64,000 nucleotides of DNA from positions 148,210,258-148,274,257 of the forward strand of contig CM067081.1 of NCBI GenBank assembly GCA_034008185.1, given 5' to 3'. The translations under genes and the position numbers were made by a program. The notes beneath the pieces are model-generated. The model did no database searches and had not been told where the DNA came from. It saw only the letters and a list, made by a program, of their open reading frames with translations. Origin of the DNA: Gorsachius magnificus (taxonomy: Eukaryota; Chordata; Aves; Pelecaniformes; Ardeidae). How positions within the stretch are numbered: the stretch's first letter is position 1; each line of letters begins with the position of its first letter. Shown piece after piece: positions 56,680-64,000 of the stretch.

Positions 56680-59100
56680 GAGGCTGGTCACAGCCATTAG
56701 GACTTATTTGTGCCTGCAGGGCCTTGACCTAAATATCTCAAATGACCAATCCTCCCACCATTTGGCTTATCCTAATTCCAAAGGAACAAGTAGTATATTC
56801 CCTCATATTTCTGAAATACAAAACCCACAGCAGAGAAGTCCCTGCGTTCTCCTGACGTAGGAGTTTGCTTGAATGTCACAGTTAGAAAAGAACACATTCT
56901 TACTTGTGCTGTGTGAAAAAACACCCATGATGATACACTTTAAGTCACTTTTTCAGCTCTGGTGACTCACAGCAACAGGGACTGCAAATGACACAATATG
57001 CTGAGGCAATTTGGATCTTTAGAGCTGCAGCAGCCAAATGAAAAAAATGATGCCCACTGGAGACCCAGGCCAGTAATTAATCTTTAGAAAACATTCAGCA
57101 TTTCAAGTAAATTTGATCTAGAAGGTGACTGATTTCTCAGGTGTTTGCAGAAGCACGGGGACAGAAGGAGAACAAGAATGTGCCAGAAAAGAGAAGTCGC
57201 TGGGTGCTTTGAGCAGGAAGACAGGACGGGGCTGGGTCTCCCCATGACTTGAGTCCTCCAAGCGTGGACCTACCCTGTCACAGCCAGGCTTGTAACATGG
57301 CCATCTCCCTACTGCTATTTTTCAAATTTATATATGCCAGAGTACATGCCCTTAAGAGCTTATAACTGGAAAGGAGAAAACAATAGCAACGGGCAAAAGA
57401 GAAAAAAAAACCAACCCAAACAACAAAACAAAACTGGGGTATCCAGTTCTGGCACTGCTGCTTTTAATTAAATCAGTGGAAAAGCATATGACACAAACAG
57501 ATTTCCATTGTGGGTAGGAACAGAAGACTGACTCCATGATCAAAGCATCGGTTTGATGCCATGCAACATATACTTTCTTTTAACTGTGCTTCATTATAAA
57601 GCTAAAAGAAGCAGCGAATGAGTCCAAGGCAGAAAAGGTGAAGGAGCAGGGTGGATGGGACTCTAAAGGAGACAAGTGCGACTAACAGGAGAAGGAAAGT
57701 GAGGGGAGGTGTCCAGCAATGGAGAGAGAATAGTTCAGGGCTGCCCTGGTAAGAAAGCGACACAGCTGATGGGAACAGACTGCAAGCACAGGCAAGAGAG
57801 AGTCTGATTCCAAAGGTGAGCATCTAATCCAGCCAACTGACAAGCTCCTCACAAGCTGGTTCGGATGCCCCCTTGTGAAATCCTCTGCATAAGAAGGTCC
57901 TTTGGCTGGAAGAACCTTCTTCTTCATTTGTAGCTGTGGCAGCTTTCAGAAAGGCTTCTCTCAGCACCGAACCCACGCATCTAGTGGAACACAAAACAAC
58001 AGAAAGAGCCACGCACAGCTGTGGGGCTGGCCGCTACCTGCAGGCACTACCCCACATGAGGGTCTTCAGATTTTAGTCTGGTATTTATACAAAATGGTGA
58101 AGACAAGACAGAGAAACATTCTGCACCTCATCATTAGCAAACTAGACTAACACTTCATTCAGCGCTTGGTATGGTTCCCTCATAACAATTACGGACTGCA
58201 CTTCCCACAAGTTGCTGCCACTATCGCAGATAACAGATCGTTCTGTGTTACTTTTCTGTGTAATGTTCACAACAGTCTGTAAATAAGAACATTAAGCAAC
58301 AGAAAGAATCGGCAGGAAAACACGATGCTAAAAACCAAGATGAAAGTAGCCTATTTTAAGTGGCAAGCAAAAGGTTTGTATTCCTAGCAGAACACCAAAG
58401 AAGGACCCCGATCACAAAAATTGTTTAGAGTCAACCCTACCCTGAAATGAAATTTGAATAGGTTTGTGGGAACCCTCCTGAGTAAAAGGGAAATGCCTTG
58501 AATGGAAGCTACAAGCTGAGCTGTAGTATGATGGATCTTAGAGATTAAGAAAGACTCTCACTGAGTTTAGCTAGTTAAGAACCATTTTCTCCCTTATCTT
58601 CCTTACCCATCTACCACACTGATAGTCGTCACCTCTGCAAATAGCCGATAGCTGTGGTGGGTAGCACAAAGTTGCTGTCATCAGAAATGAAAGTGCACAG
58701 GTTTTTTCTACTCTCTGTGGGTCTGACTGCAGCCTGAAAAGATTTGGACCAGACTAGAAAAAAAAAAATAATCACATGCTGGCACATATTATGAGTTCTT
58801 ACAGGACTGCTAGAGAAACTTGGCATGATTTTCAAGGGAGGGAAGTTAGTGTTGGAGGAATCATTCTGAAGTTGACTACTGTAAGGCAGTCTATATAAAT
58901 ATTACAAAACTATACTTTATGGCATCGGATCAAAGAACAGATGGATTAGCCGAGAGAGAAATTTGTGATTTGTAGTGACATGGCAAGAATTTAAAAACAG
59001 TAAGTTCATGAGAACAATAGGAAAGGAAGATAAGAAAAAGGCAATTTCAAAAGTTTCCATAAATTAAAAATCCAAAATCTTCCTTTGTTTCACATATTTT
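56680..59100. other. Gene-free unique DNA, region 18
   Basis: Unique sequence with several overlapping minus-strand frames (57352-58012) that are S/L/C-rich and unremarkable. A 28-base minus-strand segment near 58615-58640 between a TTTGCAG acceptor and a GG|GTAAGG donor is too weak to list. Confidence 0.55.
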
Positions 59101-59114
59101 CATGTGACTCTAAG

Positions 59115-59178
59115 TATGAATCAGCTAACCAGGCTATGAAATTCACTGAAATGGAAAATGTAATAATGGATACTACAG
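59115..59178 (+). other. Exon-like segment (64 bp), phase-0 frame open
   Basis: A strong donor (ACTACAG|GTAAGTTAC) follows 64 bases of which only frame 0 is open, reading YESANQAMKFTEMENVIMDT, T and one base. The acceptor (CATGTGACTCTAAG) has a pyrimidine-rich stretch (CTTCCTTTGTTTCACATATTTTC) 10-40 bases upstream. The peptide has unremarkable, protein-like composition. I do not recognise the family, and no in-phase neighbour is certain. Confidence 0.24.
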
Positions 59179-59795
59179 GTAAGTTACAGCAGCAGAATAA
59201 CAAACACCATTGCAGTGATGTGGTCGGTTCTTCAGAATCACATTAAAAGGGGCTCTGTTTCCAAAATGACACACCAGTCTCTGATTAACGCACCTTACTG
59301 TATGGATGTTTTCTAGCGTGTACAACAAAACACTTGGAAGCAGTCAAGTATTTTATGTAAGCTCAGTTTCCAATTTTCTTGTACATGTCAAATTAGCAAT
59401 CCGCTTTGTTTGCAAATCAGCAACATAGAAGAAATTAATTCCATACATAAACTCAACTAGTGTGAAACAAAAGAGATGGTATAACAAAACGTTAATGAAA
59501 CTGCATCCAACGCTTGGGGTAACTAATTATTTATGGAAAAGATAGACAAGCTTCTTCACAAGAACGTAGCAAAATAGCATTTGTAACACTGATAAAACAT
59601 GAAGAACAGCATAATCTTCTTTCAGCTTGCTGGAGTGTAAACCAGCAACATTTTTAAAAGTCATTAGAATTTCAGCAGCTGATAGTAAGAAGGCTTGTAA
59701 GTGATTTTTTTTTTAATTGGTATGAGATATTAATAGCAAAATGAAAGTTTGGTGAGGATGCTAGTGGTGATGAAGTTACTCTCTCCACTACCAAG

Positions 59796-59914
59796 GCAAG
59801 ATCATATAAGAAAAGCCATCACAGAGCTCTGTAGTGCCACTCTATGGCAGCAGCTCAGGAGAGACAAGTTCTTCTCAGCCCTGCCAGAACACACAACTGA
59901 GATCTCCCGTTCAG
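59796..59914 (+). other. Exon-like segment (119 bp) in a 98-codon open frame
   Basis: An acceptor (CTCTCTCCACTACCAAG) and a donor (CGTTCAG|GTGGGTCTC) bracket a segment open in the frame that runs 59749-60045. It reads QDHIRKAITELCSATLWQQL, then RRDKFFSALPEHTTEISRS. The amphipathic first half would suit an alpha-helix. It lies 617 bp after the segment at 59115-59178 in the same orientation, but the reading phases at the junction do not match. No family is recognised. Confidence 0.2.
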
Positions 59915-59919
59915 GTGGG

Positions 59920-61370
59920 TCTCCTGACTGTCAGGGAGATCAGCAAGGCACTGATCAGGTCTCAATATTCAGATCATTTGCAGTGGATATACTCCACTTA
60001 TTCCTTATGTTTTGTTTTTTTCCCCTTGAGCTGCACATGAAGTGACCAAGCAAATGGCTTCACTTTCACACAATAGTCTTCTCCTTTGGAATTCCTAGAA
60101 TGAAAGGGAGAACGATGCTTACCCTTTTAATAACATAAACCTATTTTAAGATGCAGTGAGTTGATTCCTACACAACAGTCAAAACTTGGCAGCCATGAGC
60201 TTCTCTTATTCAGAGAGGACATAAAGTACCATCATGGGTAATGGGAGTTCCCTTCAATAGCCAAAGTTTTCTTACTTGTTTCTCAGAAAAATTCGCGGCT
60301 GATACTGGTAGTTACTGCTGCTGGAAAAAAAAAAAGGTACTGTGTGTGATGGTTAGAAATAAACATGCCAAATCTCTTGTCCTCATTTGAAGGCACTACA
60401 AAGAGTTTATCTTCACAAAGAGATAAAATATCCTTCATTCTAGATAGCTAATTCAGTGTAAAAATTCAGTGAAAATTGAAACCAGTGTTGTTTTTATGTG
60501 AGCTATTTAGTTAGGATAAAATCTATAAAGGACATGAGAGTTTATATTAACTCCTTGACTGAAATGAAAACTACCATCTGATCTTCATTAGGGTTTTACC
60601 ACCCAGTCACTCTGAAGTTATTTTTTTCATTAGCAAATCCACTGCCAAAGGGTTTCTCTCTCTCTCTCTCCCCCTGCTCTAATCCCATTGACTTCCTCTC
60701 TGCCAAGTCTGTCAAACAGCTAATGGCCGGTACATTTGCATGTATGTTTTAGTTCAGCTGATCATTGCAACTGAACTGACACTTACTTGCTTTTGGACCT
60801 ACTCCCTTTTCGAACTAGCTATTGGGAAAAGATAAAAAAAGTTACTTTGTTCAAAAGCTGTCCTCAAATCAACTTTCAATTACTAGCTCTTCCTCCCTCC
60901 CTGACATGTCCCTCAATTTTATTTGTCTCTCTATGGATTATTTTAAAGACAGGCTCTTGCAATCCTCTCCTCTCGTAATGCAAGCCACGCTTTCCCGTAT
61001 ATACACCACCTTGATTCCGCTTGGACCATACAGCAGAAGGCCAGCATGAGGTCTCCAAATTAGCAGAGAATTGAGATAGTGAAGATTAAAATTCTTCTTT
61101 GAAGCACTTTTAGAGAAAAGGTACCGAGCACAAACCAGTCTTTATTTTTGAGACTATTCCCTCCAAAGTTTTCCCAGGAAAAAAGTCAAATTGCACCAGA
61201 GGGGTTAGGCACTTTATGGGCATCAGTACAGGCACCATGATATAACTCACCAGCGCTATGTTTTTGTGCATTAAGAAGTGCAGGTGGAGAGAGAAGCTTA
61301 AAGGACCAGATTACCATAGAACTGGGCTGGTTTGGGCCATCTTTGATGCTACAGTCAACAAGCAAGTGAA
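59920..61370. other. Gene-free unique DNA, region 19
   Basis: Contains a (TC)8 microsatellite at 60655-60670 and an octamer ATTTGCAT at 60734-60741 in a block (60540-60790) of conserved-element-like texture. Frames on both strands around 60787-61058 overlap and are uninformative. Confidence 0.5.
60655..60670 (+). repeat. (TC)8 microsatellite
   Basis: Eight TC dinucleotides flanked by pyrimidine-rich sequence (GGTTTC on the left and CCCCTG on the right). Confidence 0.88.
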
Positions 61371-61376
61371 ATTTCT

Positions 61377-61448
61377 GGGCCTGATCCAAAACATACTCAA
61401 TACAGTGGAAACATTTGCCCTGATTTTCATAGGGTTTCAATCAGGCCC
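61377..61448. repeat. Palindromic MITE-like element with terminal inverted repeats
   Basis: The element starts GGGCCTGATCCAAAAC and ends GTTTCAATCAGGCCC. The terminal nine bases are perfect inverted repeats and the next several pair with mismatches. Length is about 72 bp. GGGCCTGATCC/GGATCAGGCCC ends are the hallmark of the same old amniote palindromic repeat family seen at 1500, 3579 and 41804. A minus-strand frame across it (61186-61440, 84 codons) is therefore probably non-coding. Confidence 0.58.
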
Positions 61449-61449
61449 A

Positions 61450-61920
61450 GGGAGAGCTGTAACTCAACCTCAGATAAGCCTTATAACAAATGCAATGCAG
61501 GTGTTTAGGAGCTGTTGTATTTCAGCTTCAGATACCTGTGAATCTGTTTTTGAATAAGTATTTCAGAGAACATCTGGATTCTGAAGTTAAACAAAAATGA
61601 AAGTTTTGAAAAATATTGTTGTAGCTCTGATGAGAAACGCCACTTAAGCCCTTTTTTTATTTGGTGAAAATTTATATATCCTGATATTATTCAAATTCAT
61701 AGGCTTGTTGTGTGCAAGACACACCTTACAAGGATTTCAACTTCTCTTTACAAGGAGTTATTAGTTCACTTACATAGCCAGAGAAGTGTTCTGCATTTAG
61801 AGAAGAAAAACTCTTCCTTTTTTTCTCTCCCTGTCTGTCTCTAGAGATAAATCATGAGTTTGGTCTTTCTCTACACTCAGTTCTTTTCTGCAGAAAACCC
61901 CCAATTTATTTCAATTTAAG
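61450..61920. other. Gene-free unique DNA, region 20
   Basis: Unique AT-rich sequence. I see no gene, repeat or motif worth listing. Confidence 0.65.
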
Positions 61921-61923
61921 ATG

Positions 61924-61998
61924 ATCATAGAATCATAGAATCATAGAATGTTTTGGGTTGGAAGGGACCCCTAGAGGTCATCTAGTCCAACCCCCATG
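61924..61998 (-). mobile_element. CR1 LINE 3' end fragment with three tail repeats, minus orientation
   Basis: ATCATAGAATCATAGAATCA begins three copies of the 8-bp CR1 tail unit, followed by GTTTTGGGTTGGAAGGGACC and TCATCTAGTCCAACCCCC, a very well preserved reverse-complement CR1 3' end. Good preservation suggests a younger insertion than the copy at 24586. It is truncated after about 75 bases. Confidence 0.93.
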
Positions 61999-61999
61999 A

Positions 62000-64000
62000 T
62001 GCCTTCTTGAATGAGAGTTTGGCTAAAGCTCTCATCTGTATTTGCAAAGAACTGCAAAATGATAATGACTGAGTGATTGTCACAAAACCAGCATAAAAGG
62101 TTCCCCAAAAATGCTTTATTTTATGCCATGCGTGCTGAGTTCACAAATAAACCCAGGCTGGGGAATACACTTATGTCTGCTTAGTCAGGTCATCGTAGGA
62201 ATCTTATCCCAGATTGAACTGGAGGCTGACACTGAGGATGACTTGATGTATCTAATCTGAAGTTGATGAAAGGATTTCAGGTTTCTAGAGCTTTCAACTT
62301 AATTTCTTTCACGAACAAAAGTCATTTTAAAAAAAACAAAAAGGCATGTAGCACACTTCTGTTTAATATTAAAATATAATGAAACTGAAGGCTGTTAGAA
62401 ACATGGTGACTTATTAGTACCATTTGTAAGCCAGAAGCTAATCACAGCAGCTACACCAAACAGAAGCAGCAGTCCTGCTTTGAATTGGACTCTGTCGTCT
62501 CTAAAATATATCAGCCGATCTCTTTTTTCTTTGTGAAATCATGAGGAGATAATGAAGTGGCAAAACAAGACTGTTTAATGACGGATGGACAGACGGAAGG
62601 AAGGAAGGAAGGAAGGAAGGAAGGAAGGAAGGAAGGAAGCTCCAGATCCATAGTAGGAAAGATCCCTAAACACACTTTTGCACTCCCTCTCTTCAGTTAC
62701 ACTTTGGCTATATCAAACCTCTGAGCTGTGGTTGGGGAGAAGCTGACCTATTCCTATCAGATCTCCATAGGCTTTTCTGCCTCGCAGGACAAGGATTGCT
62801 CTGTGTGTGCCTGCCCTCCAGAGCCCGTGGTTGGAGCCTGGAAATGGTGATCCCCTGTTCCGCTCTCTAATGTGGAAACAGTATGTGCACCAACAAATCT
62901 TCAAAACACATCACACGTTCTTTGATAAAGGGTTAAATCACTAACACAATGTCCCTTGCCCTAATAGGTATTGAATTGTTACAGGAAAATAAAATATGGC
63001 CAAAATTAATGATCATATGGAAGACAACCGCTGAGAAAGGAGAAGGGGGTATTTGCCCCCTGCTGTTTAAGACACTAACAGTGCCCTGTTTGCTAAGCAA
63101 AATTAAGTGAAAATCCAATGGCATATAAAAGAAAAATCTTTCTTCTCTCACTCTGACCATATACTAATTTCGCAGAATGCAGGGTCCTGGTTGGAATCTA
63201 GCCTGGTTTTGCCTAATTATAAAATATTAGAGTTTCTGTCACTTTTCATTCAGAAAAATGTCATTCTTAAAATGCATTCTCTCAGCCATTTAATCCTTTC
63301 AGTTTATCCAGTGGTCATGGCATATTGCACGGGCTCTTCTTGCCCTAAACAAAGCCAGACTTCTTTTCTAAACCAGCTATTCCTGAATGTGGAGCCAGCG
63401 TGAAACGGTCTTCTCTTTATGGAGCCAGCAGTTTGCAGGCAGCAGTTGCATCTGGGGAGGAAATCGCTTTTCACTGCATTCTACTGCTTTGTAGGAATTG
63501 ACATTATCTGCGTATACAGAAGAGCCCATATGCAGTGCTGGGTAGCTTATAGAGGAGAGAAAACACAAAAGCTAAGGAAATCTTATCAATGCCAGTTATC
63601 AGAGAAATGCAATGTTTAAAACCCTGTCCAGATCTTGTGCTTTACACCTACCAAATGGAGTCCCAGAGGTACTGCCCTCCGTGAGTCCAAAAGAGTTTGT
63701 GCCCAAATCCAGTTCTGGAAAAGAACTTCACAGCTTAGGGGCTTCTCTGCATCATTATGAATTCTGCAGGAAAGAAAACTGTTAAAAATCTTGTACCTAA
63801 GGAACCCCATCATACTCCCATTTTAGTCAATGGGGTTTTAAAGAATTTGGAGTTTAACAATCCACACAGCTGCATGTCTGTGCTTACAGCTGCCATTAAT
63901 AACAACCAGGCTCCAGTGGCAGCAGCACCTGTCTTACCATAAGGTTGTCTTTGCAGGGCCCTTCCCCATCTATTCTCCTTCATAAACACGAGTAAATGTG
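62000..64000. other. Gene-free unique DNA, region 21
   Basis: Besides the GGAA repeat at 62595-62638, this end of the window has a degraded palindrome-like stretch at about 63815-63860 (ACTCCCATTTTAGTCAATGGGG) and a good acceptor-like signal at 63940-63951 (TTGTCTTTGCAG) close to the right edge. The open frame following that acceptor runs off the window, so an exon there can be neither supported nor excluded. Confidence 0.5.
62595..62638 (+). repeat. (GGAA)11 tetranucleotide microsatellite
   Basis: Eleven uninterrupted GGAA units preceded by an imperfect GGATGGACAGAC. Perfect tetranucleotide arrays of this length are usually polymorphic. Each GGAA is also the core of an ETS-family binding site, and long GGAA arrays are known in human cells to bind EWS-FLI1. 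No natural function in birds is implied. Confidence 0.93.

Noticed and set aside
58615..58642. Minus-strand segment reading GDDYQCGRW, reminiscent of an immunoglobulin-fold DxGxYxC motif
   Set aside because: The donor lacks the consensus -1 G context, the segment is 28 bases long, and no surrounding Ig-domain sequence is present on either strand.
61186..61440. 84-codon minus frame with plausible-looking peptide
   Set aside because: It overlaps the palindromic repeat at 61377-61448, so part of its sequence derives from a transposon-like element.
1..64000. CRISPR arrays, operons, ribosome binding sites, phage or plasmid features
   Set aside because: No regularly spaced direct repeats or dense coding on either strand. 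The CR1 and MIR remnants and AT-rich unique DNA identify this as vertebrate sequence, to which these features do not apply.
1..64000. Endogenous retrovirus or intact LTR element
   Set aside because: I found no paired long terminal repeats, primer-binding site or recognisable gag, pol or env open frames.

Overview
The window is vertebrate, almost certainly avian, nuclear DNA. It is AT-rich and mostly unique, with no bacterial-style coding density. Its transposon remnants are the diagnostic part: several truncated copies carry the 3' end of CR1 (chicken repeat 1), recognisable by the 'TCATAGAAT ... GGTTGGA(A) ... AGTCCAACC' signature with 8-bp ATTCTATG tail repeats. CR1 is the dominant avian LINE, and sparse short 5'-truncated copies in otherwise unique sequence are what an avian intron or gene desert looks like. 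A crocodilian or turtle cannot be formally excluded.

No protein-coding gene, rRNA, tRNA or other RNA gene can be assigned with confidence. Nearly all open frames are about 60-120 codons, as expected by chance in 64 kb. The one outlier is a 238-codon frame at 21913-22629 (-) in a GC-richer patch that includes a C15 homopolymer. The sequence reads as one long intron or intergenic stretch. I list short segments with a good acceptor, a good donor and an open frame as exon-like candidates only. Many such chance combinations are expected here, so they are prompts for RNA or alignment checks and not gene models.

Layout: 1-5 kb holds unique DNA, two ancient palindromic repeat remnants (1500, 3579), a MIR/CORE-SINE-like remnant (2484) and homopolymers. 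5.2-5.6 kb has two well-formed minus-strand exon-like segments. 6.2-6.8 kb is GC-richer with a strong G-quadruplex motif. 9.5-9.65 kb has clustered factor-site matches. 10-20 kb is plain unique DNA. 20.6-20.95 kb has two plus-strand exon-like segments. 22.2-22.8 kb is the most GC- and CpG-rich patch. 24.4-24.65 kb holds two CR1 ends facing each other. 27-33 kb is AT-rich with several exon-like segments. 38.4-39.0 kb and 54.8-55.1 kb resemble conserved non-coding elements. 39.3-39.6 kb has a 110-codon open frame, followed by CR1 at 39.97 kb. 41.8 kb holds another ancient palindrome. 44.1 and 45.7 kb hold two MIR-like SINE remnants. 51.3 and 52.15 kb hold a diverged direct repeat pair. 53.67-54.05 kb is the longest CR1 copy. 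59.1-59.9 kb has two exon-like segments. 61.4 kb holds a palindromic element with terminal inverted repeats, 61.9 kb a CR1 end, and 62.6 kb a GGAA tetranucleotide microsatellite.

There is no operon or visible pathway. I did not find a convincing new biological system. The observations most worth testing are the diverged repeat pair at 51.3/52.15 kb, the family of old palindromes, the possible microexons (notably 51215-51232) and the conserved-element-like blocks.
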